A stretch of DNA of 64,000 nucleotides from G963663365 sp963663365 (GTDB taxonomy: Bacteria; Hinthialibacterota; Hinthialibacteria; Hinthialibacterales; G963663365), in assembly GCA_963663365.2 (NCBI GenBank), contig CAXXIH010000001.1:1178001-1242000 (forward strand), given 5' to 3'. Positions 55,129 through 62,950 of this stretch are shown here, one piece after another; position 1 is the first letter of the stretch; every line of letters begins with the position of its first letter. Made by a program: the position numbers and the translations under genes. The notes under the pieces were generated by a model. That model saw only the letters and a list, made by a program, of their open reading frames with translations, did no database searches and was not told where the DNA came from.

Positions 55129-55524
55129 TCCCCGCTCCTCAAATCCCATAGCCTCAATGTGTTGCACACCGTTTTCCGCGAACCTCCTGTGCATCCCATA
55201 GTTTCCTTCGATGGTGTGGCACTTTCCGTGTTCCATTTTCCTCCTAACCGTCTTGCAACGTTGTACTTCCTGCATCTCCGCGAACCTCCCGGTATTTCAC
55301 AGAACACTCAAGGTTCGCGCTACAGGTATATGAATAGTGCCCGGCAGGCCCCACAAGGATTGGATACCGAGGAAAGCCTAGCGCCGGTCTTGTCGAGAGT
55401 TGTCACTATTACCCAATGGGTGGCGCGATACTTCTCGACGTGGGGGCATGGCACCTGCCCCAAGCCAACTCTGAGTGACCGAAGTCAGACTCAGACAAAG
55501 GCTCTTACGGATGAATCCGCGTAA
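55129..55524 (-). ncRNA. Candidate tracrRNA/omega-RNA and leader region
   Basis: About 400 bp without a credible gene between nuclease stop and array. On the minus strand it can fold into GAC-TTCG-GTC inside GAGT/ACTC (about 55475-55494), GGGGCA/TGCCCC (about 55445-55462) and GTCGAGA/TCTCGAC enclosing CCCAnTGGG-like pairs (about 55393-55440). Two stretches are complementary to the repeat: 55253-55267 (TTGCAACG..GTACT, 13 of 15) and 55156-55169 (ATGTGTTG then GCAC with one bulge). GGAGGTTCGCGGA occurs twice (about 55175 and 55285). This fits a tracrRNA or the omega-RNA found 3' of tnpB. RNA boundaries are unknown. Confidence 0.5.
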
Positions 55525-56910
55525 TCAGTTGTTATTATCCTCTTTCTCCTTCTGTGCTTCCAGTTTCTTAAAGCCGAGTGCTGCAATGTTCCTGGCTGCA
55601 TTAAGGTCGGCGTTTTCCTTATGGCCGCACTCGACACACTCAAACTTCGCTTGGCTCTTCCGGTTTTCCTTGGCTTTGTGACCACACTTCGAGCAAGTTT
55701 GGCTTGTGTATCGTGCTTCAACTTGGAACACCTCGATGCCAACTTCTTCCGCCTTGTATTCAACAAACTGTTGAAGCTCGAAATAAGCCCACCGTCTCAG
55801 CCAACGTTGAGGGATACCGCCACGTTCATAGATACCGGTCAGGTCTTCCATGGCGATTCCTTCTGCACCGTTGTGTTTTGCGAAAGCCACAATGGCAGCG
55901 GATACTTGATGGTTCACGGTCTTCTGAAAGTCACGCTCACGACCGGACAAGACATCGAGGGTTCGCACTTTGTTTTTCACACCGTGCCCTTTGCGTTTAT
56001 CTGTGTAAGGTCTCAATGCACGTCCTGCCTCACGTCTAAGCCTCTGCATTTTCGCTCGGTGTCTTCGGATTGACTCGGCGACTTCATCGTGAATCGTGAG
56101 CCTAAGATATTCCTTATCAGATGCGGCACAAACAGCAACTTTCTTCATCCCTACGTCAACACCGATGACACGACCTGTTACGATCTGTCTACCTGTTGAT
56201 TTCTCGAAGTTGTAGGAGCAGTTTAGGTACACCTCGCCATTCTTAAGTCCCAATGTGGCTTCACCGAGTCGATATTCACCGGACAAGATTCTCTCAAGAA
56301 TCGCCTTCTGGCTTGGACTTAATCGACCTGTACGGATAGGAAAGATAATCTGAGTTGGGCCCGTGTAGTCAGGGCTGTGTTTTCTACTCCACATTCCGAC
56401 TTTGGCAATCCAACCTATGCCTTTTAGATTCCCGATGGAATATGCTCCCGATGTTTTTGAATCGGGATACATCGATGCTCCGTTACAGGGTAAGTTTATG
56501 TGTGTATCACGTCGAAAACTTGGCAAGGAACGATTGCCTTTCCACAAGTCTTTGCCATGACTTCCCGAAACAGAATCTAAAGCATGACGTGCGGCAGCTC
56601 CGGCCATTTTACCGGAGATCACAGGCTTGCCTTTATCCAGTTCGTGCCCAATGATTGCAAGAATCTCTTTCGCGATTTCGTAAGGTTTCACGTAGGGAAT
56701 CTTCTTGCCGCTGTTCTTGCCCTCTGCCTTTGTCTCAAACACACGCAATCCTTCTTTAGTTATGACTGTGTTCTTGACTCTTGCGACTTGCCAAGCGGCA
56801 TCTTGAATCATCCGCTTCATTTCACGCCAGGCTTCGCGCTTCTGTTCCTTGTCCCAGTCCTGGGAATAACTGGGCGGCAACAGTTTCAATCGGACAACTT
56901 TGGCAGGCAT
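55525..56910 (-). CDS. Compact TnpB/Cas12-like RuvC nuclease (candidate type V effector)
   Basis: 461 residues from the ATG at 56910, 7 nt after GGAGGG (frame open upstream to 57018 without signal). N-terminal half: helical and wedge-like region (SLPSFRRDTHINL is typical of TnpB). C-terminal RuvC: Asp252 in RVIGVDVGMKK, Glu355 in GIAMEDLTGI, Asp435 in NADLNAARN, and a zinc ribbon Cys406/409/425/428 (CSKCG..CVECG). All three catalytic acids are present, so DNA cutting guided by RNA is expected. TnpB usually has about 400 residues; Cas12f and other V-U effectors have 400-700. No tnpA accompanies it, and it is followed in the same direction by a CRISPR array, which favours a Cas12 role over a simple transposon accessory. 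Confidence 0.85.
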   Translation of the reverse strand: MPAKVVRLKLLPPSYSQDWDKEQKREAWREMKRMIQDAAWQVARVKNTVITKEGLRVFETKAEGKNSGKKIPYVKPYEIAKEILAIIGHELDKGKPVISGKMAGAAARHALDSVSGSHGKDLWKGNRSLPSFRRDTHINLPCNGASMYPDSKTSGAYSIGNLKGIGWIAKVGMWSRKHSPDYTGPTQIIFPIRTGRLSPSQKAILERILSGEYRLGEATLGLKNGEVYLNCSYNFEKSTGRQIVTGRVIGVDVGMKKVAVCAASDKEYLRLTIHDEVAESIRRHRAKMQRLRREAGRALRPYTDKRKGHGVKNKVRTLDVLSGRERDFQKTVNHQVSAAIVAFAKHNGAEGIAMEDLTGIYERGGIPQRWLRRWAYFELQQFVEYKAEEVGIEVFQVEARYTSQTCSKCGHKAKENRKSQAKFECVECGHKENADLNAARNIAALGFKKLEAQKEKEDNNN

Positions 56911-57056
56911 CGGAAACCCTCCGTTTGCTAAATCAATGATGCCACAGTCTCGACCGGTGTCAATCGGATAAAGCAGAATCCCACAGCACCTCCCACCGTC
57001 ACCAATCTCACCGCCCACCCACTGCCTCCGCTCAACCCACAGTCATTTGGAGAATA

Positions 57057-57280
57057 CTCACTTAAGGAAGGGCACCATGCCTCGCTGACAACCTGGAGAG
57101 ACGCCTATAAGAGCCCCACTGGTTTCGATTGGTGGTCCTCAGTTAAGGGCTGCAATCGACAAACTGTAAACGCAGGTTATTAACATGCTCACTCAAGGAA
57201 ACGATATGCCTGTCTGACAACTCAGCGGGACATCATAGAAATCAACAGGAGCCCCACTGGTTTTTACTGGCGGGGCTTCA
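57057..57280 (+). repeat. Two-copy repeat upstream of primase-helicase
   Basis: Blocks of about 80 bp starting CTCACT(T/C)AAGGAA at 57057 and 57188 and ending GAGCCCCACTGGTTT at 57112-57126 and 57250-57264 share ATGCCT..CTGACAAC as well. The second copy ends in a hairpin (GCCCC/GGGGC, 57251-57275), the first in a weaker one. They lie in the 392-bp gap between the nuclease start and the replication gene: possible origin iterons, or duplicated leader/attenuator RNA. Confidence 0.55.
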
Positions 57281-57302
57281 TCTTTGAAAAGGAGCATCCT
57301 CT

Positions 57303-60300
57303 ATGAATAGAGAATCGGCCCATTGTGGCCTAACCGTCCTTAGGACAACGGACCCGAGCCAACACGCAACGAAGATATGGAAACCGGGGCCTATCGAGAG
57401 TGCAGAACATCCCCTCTTGTGGTACGCCAGGCAAATCGACGGCATCGAGGGTATCGAAGGGCTTTCGGAAGTCTTGACGGAACTGGAAGCCGACACGAGA
57501 TCGTGTGTAGTCCGGGGTGTTCCGCGTGGTACCGGCGGAAGTTACATCAGACGCACAAAGTACCATCCCCAGACAAAGCCAGACGGCACACTCGAAGACA
57601 TACCGCGCCAATGGTGCCTAATCGACATCGACAGCGAAGAGCTTCCTGAGGGCACCGATCCGCTCGGGCTGGATGCTGTCCGATACGTCTGTAGTCAACT
57701 GCCTGAGTGCTTTCGGGACACAACTTGCCACTACCAGTTCTCTTGTTCGGCAGGCTTCAAGCCGGGAGCACGATTGCACCTCTGGTTCTGGCTGGATCGC
57801 CCGGTGGATTCAGATGAACTGAAAGCCTACCTGAAGAGTGAAGTGCCCATTGCCGACTCTGCCTTAGCCAACGCGGTCCAGATTCATTACACGGCCAAAC
57901 CTATTCTTATAGGTGTCGCCGATCCTCTGAATGGAATACCAAGGAGCGGATTGCTTGAAGGTTCCAATGATGAAGTTGTATTTCCTGAGCCAAAGGAAGT
58001 AATACGCACACCAACTAGAACAAATGGAACATGTATTTCGGGTGGAATAGACCACCATCTTGAACGTATAGGAGATAATCGCGATGGATTTCACGGCCCT
58101 ATCCGTGATGCTCTTGCTTGCCTGGCCGCTACCGACGGTCCCGATGCTGATCTCGATGAGTTCCGGGAGATGGTTTGGAAATATGTTGAGGAAGCTGAAG
58201 GACGACCGGGCGGCGGCACACGCTCCCCCGAGTACATCGAAGAGAAGATGTCTGAGGCCGAATGGCAGCGTGCCCTTGAGAAGTTCAGCGAACAAACACC
58301 GAAGAGTACAGCGCCACGCAAAGGCAAACTGGTCGAAGGCATACAGCCACGCTACGAACTACCTGAACCCGTAACACTCGAACAAGGCCGCCGAAAGATT
58401 GGCCAAGTCCTCGATGAATGGTTTGAACGGGGGAGTTCATTTCAAAGCCTTACACCGGATTGTCCGGCAGCACTCTACCTGAAGGTCACACCCGGAGTCG
58501 GAAAGACCTATGGCTACCTTCAGTTGATCAAGCGGCAACGCGAGAAATACCCCGAGTTTACTGCATGGATCTTCGTGCCTCGGATCATGCTTGGAAATCA
58601 GATCGTTCAAGACCATGGCGAAGGTGCCTACCTGATCAAAGGACGGCTCCAAGAACTTGAAGGTGAACCCCTTTGTAGAAAGCATGACCTCGTAAGGCAG
58701 GTGCAAGCCACGAGGGGTGTCTACAAGACCCTCTGTGAACGGATCGAGGAAGACGGTGAAGGGCATAGGTGTGAACACATTGATGAGTGTGCATATTTCC
58801 GGCAGTACCGCGAAGCAAACAAGCCGGGCTCTACAGTCATCATGGCACACGAGTACGCATTCATTCCTTCGCAGAGGCTCACCGAACTCCCTCGGCCTGA
58901 CCTGATTGTCTTCGATGAGTCGTTCTATTCGACGGCGATTCAGGAGAAAGAAGACAGCGTGGAGTCATTCTTAAGTAGTGCGGGGTCTTTTCGTGAGTTG
59001 GCGCAGAAGATTGTGGGAGCACTTGCCTCCGTTGATCCGGTCTTCTTGTTGTTGGCCGAAGGCATCACCAGTGAGAAACTGAGGGAAGCGCATAGCGGAC
59101 TATGGGCTGAAGCCTCCGGTGACAGAGTGCTGCCCACAGATTCGCCCAGCGTTATCAAACAGAAACTCTCTGCTTCACCCGGCCTTGGCATCGTTCCCGA
59201 TGTCTTCATGGGCCTAGCCACTGAGTTGGACCTCGGAAAACAAAGGTTCGATTCGGTGTACGTCAAGAACGGTATGGTCTATACGCAATCCAGGAAACCC
59301 TTAGAGATTCCAACGGACGTCCCCGTGCTCATAACAGACGCTACCGGTTCCCGTGAACTCCTCCAGCCTATTTTCGGGGAACGCACAATCGAGGAAGTAG
59401 AGGTCTCGGTTAAACGGAACCTACACGTGATACAAGTGGTGGGTTTTAACGCTGCCAAAAGCGTACTCACGAGACGCCAAGATACTCCGAAGAGGCTGAA
59501 GGAAATCGAGGGAGTTCTGAACAAATACGTTGAGGAGAATCCTGGTAAGAAGGTGCTTGTAGTGACCTATAAGAAAACCGAGGAACTTCTCAAGTTGCCT
59601 GAAAGTTGCACGATAAGGCATTTCAACGGCCTTCGTGGTGATAATGATCTGAAGGACTTCGATACGGTAGTGATCATCGGACGCATAGAACCTCGGCCTG
59701 AAGATATCGAACGGAAGGCCTATGGTTTGCTCTATGATCAGCAGGACGCCGACTTAGAGTTGCTAGGGGATGGCCAATGGTATCCAGGTGTTCCTCAAGG
59801 CTTCTGTATGACGAACGGTGAACTTTTAGGCTGGTCGGAGGTCTCAGTACATCCCGATCCCTTATGCCAGCGTATCCTAGAGGCACACCGCGAAGATGAG
59901 ATCATTCAGGCCATCGATAGGATTCGCTCAGTTTCCGCTGAGGAAACCAAAGAAACAATCATCGTGACCAACGTTCCCCTGCCGATACAGGTTGAGCGTT
60001 TGGTGGACTATAGGCGTTTTGTCGGGGACCTACCCAGACTTGAGCAGGCTTTTATTGAGTTAGGAGAAGTTATTCCTCTGAAAGCCTCATGGCTCTCGGA
60101 AAAGTTTCCGGACCTCTGGGCGTCCACAGATGTTGCGCGAAAGGATATCGAACGTAACGCTGGCGTATTAAAAGGGACAATTTGCTATAAGTACTTATTA
60201 CAGAGTGTCCTATTTAATCCCCCACCACCGATCATGGTGTATACGTTTCGACTCCAAGGTCAACGTGGAAGGCCCACACGTTGTTTCTCGGTTCATTCGT

Positions 60301-60590
60301 TGGAGACCACACGGGAACGCTTGGTTTCGTTGTTGGGTGAAGAGGTGACTCTTATCGAGCACGCTGAGATTTCTCAGGTGGTTCAACTGCGGGATTCCCC
60401 GGTGCTCCCACCGATCTGCCAGTGCCTCGTTCGTGCGCCCTCAAACAGCCTAGACTTCGACATGTTGCCTCCCTTGGCCCGGTCGGCTCCTCGTAGTCTC
60501 CCCTTCAATGAAACCATCGAAGAGTTGAACCGATGGTGTGATGTCTTGCGCATCCCCGCCGTTCCCTTGCCGATGCTCTTTGCTGCGTAA
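57303..60590 (+). CDS. Primase-helicase replication protein (AEP plus Fe-S SF2-like)
   Basis: 1095 residues. Residues about 100-205 look like an archaeo-eukaryotic primase: CLIDIDSEE (Asp108, Asp110) and GARLHLWFWL (His159). A helicase-type NTPase follows: Walker A TPGVGKT (396-402), IFVPRIMLGNQI, Walker B LIVFDES (Asp538, Glu539). Between them Cys458, Cys478, Cys490 and Cys496 (CRKHD, CERIEED, HRCEHIDECAYFRQYR), then STVIMAHEYAF, recall the Fe-S domain of XPD/DinG. It would prime and unwind the excised element's DNA. AAGGAG precedes the ATG. Domain naming rests on motifs only. Confidence 0.75.
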   Translation: MNRESAHCGLTVLRTTDPSQHATKIWKPGPIESAEHPLLWYARQIDGIEGIEGLSEVLTELEADTRSCVVRGVPRGTGGSYIRRTKYHPQTKPDGTLEDIPRQWCLIDIDSEELPEGTDPLGLDAVRYVCSQLPECFRDTTCHYQFSCSAGFKPGARLHLWFWLDRPVDSDELKAYLKSEVPIADSALANAVQIHYTAKPILIGVADPLNGIPRSGLLEGSNDEVVFPEPKEVIRTPTRTNGTCISGGIDHHLERIGDNRDGFHGPIRDALACLAATDGPDADLDEFREMVWKYVEEAEGRPGGGTRSPEYIEEKMSEAEWQRALEKFSEQTPKSTAPRKGKLVEGIQPRYELPEPVTLEQGRRKIGQVLDEWFERGSSFQSLTPDCPAALYLKVTPGVGKTYGYLQLIKRQREKYPEFTAWIFVPRIMLGNQIVQDHGEGAYLIKGRLQELEGEPLCRKHDLVRQVQATRGVYKTLCERIEEDGEGHRCEHIDECAYFRQYREANKPGSTVIMAHEYAFIPSQRLTELPRPDLIVFDESFYSTAIQEKEDSVESFLSSAGSFRELAQKIVGALASVDPVFLLLAEGITSEKLREAHSGLWAEASGDRVLPTDSPSVIKQKLSASPGLGIVPDVFMGLATELDLGKQRFDSVYVKNGMVYTQSRKPLEIPTDVPVLITDATGSRELLQPIFGERTIEEVEVSVKRNLHVIQVVGFNAAKSVLTRRQDTPKRLKEIEGVLNKYVEENPGKKVLVVTYKKTEELLKLPESCTIRHFNGLRGDNDLKDFDTVVIIGRIEPRPEDIERKAYGLLYDQQDADLELLGDGQWYPGVPQGFCMTNGELLGWSEVSVHPDPLCQRILEAHREDEIIQAIDRIRSVSAEETKETIIVTNVPLPIQVERLVDYRRFVGDLPRLEQAFIELGEVIPLKASWLSEKFPDLWASTDVARKDIERNAGVLKGTICYKYLLQSVLFNPPPPIMVYTFRLQGQRGRPTRCFSVHSLETTRERLVSLLGEEVTLIEHAEISQVVQLRDSPVLPPICQCLVRAPSNSLDFDMLPPLARSAPRSLPFNETIEELNRWCDVLRIPAVPLPMLFAA

Positions 60591-60625
60591 CCTATGTAGC
60601 TCCTATCCAATAAACGTCTTCTAAT

Positions 60626-60695
60626 CGTCTCTGAGCGTTTCTTCTGGTGTCCGGGTGGTTTGTGCCCTGGAAGGCGAGAAATGCGCTCAGAGACG
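60626..60695. repeat. Long inverted repeat after primase-helicase gene
   Basis: CGTCTCTGAGCG (60626-60637) and CGCTCAGAGACG (60684-60695) are perfect complements, extended inward by TTTCTT/GAGAAA with a mismatch. It may be a terminator or a replication or mobilisation dyad. Apart from this, the subterminal repeat and attR, the 60591-61066 gap shows nothing. Confidence 0.5.
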
Positions 60696-60783
60696 CTTTA
60701 TGGCGTCTTATTTGATGTCCTATTGTTGAATGCTGCCTTGATGGTAATGCCTGTATCTAAGTAAGGACTGAGAAGAGCTTGAG

Positions 60784-60808
60784 ACTGGTACAAGAAAGTG
60801 GTACAAAA
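60784..60808 (+). repeat. Right subterminal repeat (candidate integrase arm site)
   Basis: Matches 50255-50279 at 22 of 25 positions, same orientation, 82 bp inside attR. Holds ACTGGTAC and GTGGTACA. Confidence 0.65.
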
Positions 60809-60889
60809 GGCGCACGTCACCATAATGACGCTGTTTCCAGAAGTCTTGTGAAATCAGTTGGTTAAGGACGTTGCTCCTGGCTCCGGGGC

Positions 60890-60906
60890 AGATTCCCCGT
60901 AGGGCC
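60890..60906 (+). repeat. attR core with decayed tRNA-like flank
   Basis: Exact copy of the attL core. The 45 bp before it (GGTTAAGGACG..CTCCTGG..CCGGGG) still resemble a tRNA-Glu D arm, anticodon stem and T stem with small deletions, so the element end carries a degenerate tRNA piece rather than only the core. Confidence 0.8.
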
Positions 60907-61066
60907 GGTTATCTTCTTTCTCGCCGAACTTTTGTTCCTTCCCTCCTCCGATTTTGAATTGATCTTTCATCCCCATACGGAATTAAATGTGTGTGTGAGT
61001 GTGGTATAGTCTTTACGCTTGTAGTAATAAGCGGCTAAGCGTCGTGATGGGTATAGGAGGTTTGAG

Positions 61067-62950
61067 ATGGCCTATTTAATTCGTGATTGGTTTCTAGAAG
61101 ATGAAGTTTACCGAACTTACTCATGTGAACCAAAACAAAACGAACTCCAAGGACTTTCAAAAGTAAATATCTTTGTGGGGCCGAATAACTCGGGCAAGAG
61201 TAGGCTTCTACGCGAACTTTTCGAGATAATGCCCCATAGAATTCGCCCAACCGGTGACCTGTTAGAAAATCTAAACAAACTATGTTTAGAGTTTAATGAG
61301 AAGGTATCAGATATATGTAGCCAGTGTGAAATTAAAGGACTATACGAAAAGGAGGAATTGCCACGTATAATAACGAAGGATTGTATTGAGATTTCCGAAA
61401 AATATCGTGAAGTGCCCAGGAATGCAATAAATAGTTTTTCGCGAATTTCTGAGGCAACAGTCGTGAGATGCCAGGGTGCCAAAGATAAACTCCATAGATT
61501 TGCAATCGCAAGGAGGAAATTGCCGGATATTATTTCCATCGGTTCCGAAAGTCTTGCTAAGTTGAACAGCATTATTGATGGAACACCTGAAGTTTTTGAG
61601 TTTACTGGCATGTATGTTCCGACGTTACGTGGTCTTCGGCCATTTAAGGATTGTGGCGATATTTATTGTGATAGGACTTTGAGCGATTATTTCGATACTG
61701 GAAGTGTTGGTGTCTTTACCGGTCTTGAAATGTACAAACAAGTTAAAAATCTATTGCTAGGAGATTTGCAGGAAAGAGAAAGGATAAGTGAATATCAGGA
61801 TTTTTTGAGCAAAAACCTATTTGGCAGAGAAAAAGTTGCGATTATACCCCGCGAGAAAAGAGAAAATAATGAAAAGAAAGAGATTCTTTTTGTAAAAGTA
61901 GGCGCGGAAAAAGAAAGGGAAATTTATAATCTTGGAGATGGCATACAGCAACTTCTAATGTTAACATTTCCGCTTTTTGCCTATGAAGATAAGTCTTTAC
62001 TTTTGTTTATTGAAGAGCCGGAATTGTATCTTCACCCGGGCTATCAGCGTCAACTCTTAAAGATTTATACAAGCGATGAATTTGCCGATGTGCAGGTGTT
62101 TTTTACAACACACTCAAATCATTTTCTCGATTTAACGACAGACATTGAGCAGATATCGGTATATCGTTTCGATAAAGAGCTTGATGAAGGGGATTCGGTA
62201 GAGAAGTCTGCAAAATTTACTATTTTCCCTGCAAGCACCGGCGATACGAATCTGCTTGATCACCTGGGGGTTCAAAATGCGTCCGTATTTCTAGCCAATT
62301 GCACAATTTGGGTAGAGGGGATCACGGATAGGCTTTACATACGAAAGTTCTTGGAGTTGTATTCTGAGCGAGAAGATGTGGAATGGGATTTCAGAGAGGA
62401 TACTCACTATGCGTTTGTAGAGTATTCAGGAAACAATATTTCCCATTGGTCATTTCTGGAGCAAGAAGATAAACCAATGGTGGTAGAGCGAGTTTGTAAC
62501 CGTCTCTTTTTAATTGCCGATAAGGATAGCGGCAAAGAAGAGCGTCACGAAAAACTAAAAGAGACACTCGGTGACAAGTTTTTTCTCTTGGACCGTAAGG
62601 AAATAGAAAATATCTTAACGCCTGAAACGATTCGCAAAGTCATCCGGGATTATGAGGGAGAGGAAGTAGGGCTCAATGATTTTGAATATGAAGATTACCC
62701 CGACAAGCCAATCGGGAAATTCATAGAAGATGAAATTCTTAAAGACGGCAATGAGGCAAGCAAGCGCCTGCGTTCAACATCAAATAAAAACGACCCGCAC
62801 CCATATGCCGAAGGAAACACAATTAAGGCTAAGGTGGGCTTCTGTAAAAAGGCTATATCGCATTTAAAGTCTTACGATGATCTATCTCCCGATGCCAATG
62901 AAATCTGTACGCGGATTCACAAATTTATTAAAGAAAATAATCCGGATTAA
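61067..62950 (+). CDS. OLD-family ATPase/TOPRIM nuclease
   Basis: 627 residues. N-terminal SMC/ABC-like ATPase: VNIFVGPNNSGKSRLLREL (34-52), degenerate signature NLGDGIQQLLML, Walker B LLLFIEEPELYLHPG, and TTHSNHFLDL. From about 410 a TOPRIM domain: TIWVEGITDRLYIRKFLELY (metal-binding Glu) and RLFLIADKDSG (DxD). The same plan as Old of phage P2 and GajA of Gabija; no GajB-like UvrD helicase follows. Likely an anti-phage or DNA-repair nuclease. AGGAGG precedes the ATG. Its coding sequence is clearly more AT-rich than the window average, suggesting horizontal origin. It lies outside attR by 160 bp. Confidence 0.88.
   Translation: MAYLIRDWFLEDEVYRTYSCEPKQNELQGLSKVNIFVGPNNSGKSRLLRELFEIMPHRIRPTGDLLENLNKLCLEFNEKVSDICSQCEIKGLYEKEELPRIITKDCIEISEKYREVPRNAINSFSRISEATVVRCQGAKDKLHRFAIARRKLPDIISIGSESLAKLNSIIDGTPEVFEFTGMYVPTLRGLRPFKDCGDIYCDRTLSDYFDTGSVGVFTGLEMYKQVKNLLLGDLQERERISEYQDFLSKNLFGREKVAIIPREKRENNEKKEILFVKVGAEKEREIYNLGDGIQQLLMLTFPLFAYEDKSLLLFIEEPELYLHPGYQRQLLKIYTSDEFADVQVFFTTHSNHFLDLTTDIEQISVYRFDKELDEGDSVEKSAKFTIFPASTGDTNLLDHLGVQNASVFLANCTIWVEGITDRLYIRKFLELYSEREDVEWDFREDTHYAFVEYSGNNISHWSFLEQEDKPMVVERVCNRLFLIADKDSGKEERHEKLKETLGDKFFLLDRKEIENILTPETIRKVIRDYEGEEVGLNDFEYEDYPDKPIGKFIEDEILKDGNEASKRLRSTSNKNDPHPYAEGNTIKAKVGFCKKAISHLKSYDDLSPDANEICTRIHKFIKENNPD

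Larger units (their letters stand above)
50173..60906. mobile_element. Integrative element in tRNA-Glu, carries a CRISPR array
   Basis: The last 17 bp of the tRNA (GATTCCCCGTAGGGCCG, 50173-50189) recur exactly at 60890-60906, bounding 10.7 kb. Inside are a tyrosine integrase next to the tRNA, an FRG protein, a serine recombinase, a CRISPR array with a TnpB/Cas12-like nuclease and a primase-helicase. A 25-bp repeat lies just inside each end. No conjugation, capsid or partition gene is present, so it resembles a satellite-type or mobilisable integrated plasmid with its own replication protein. Confidence 0.85.

Noticed and set aside
54202..55201. ORFs on both strands through the CRISPR array
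   Set aside because: They are translations of the regular repeat (for example CVGT and FSTSLQP units), not genes.
55054..55236. Small minus-strand ORF starting after AGGAGG at 55236
   Set aside because: The ATG is too close to the ribosome-like site, the product runs into the CRISPR repeat, and composition is not protein-like; the region is better read as RNA.
55525..57018. Reading the RuvC protein as the accessory gene of an IS200/IS605 or IS607 insertion
   Set aside because: No tnpA or transposase remnant is beside it, and no terminal hairpin pair delimits it; not fully excluded, so kept as the alternative in the feature entry.
56911..57018. Longer N-terminus of the nuclease (37 extra residues)
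   Set aside because: The upstream start has no ribosome site, whereas GGAGGG is well placed before the ATG at 56910.
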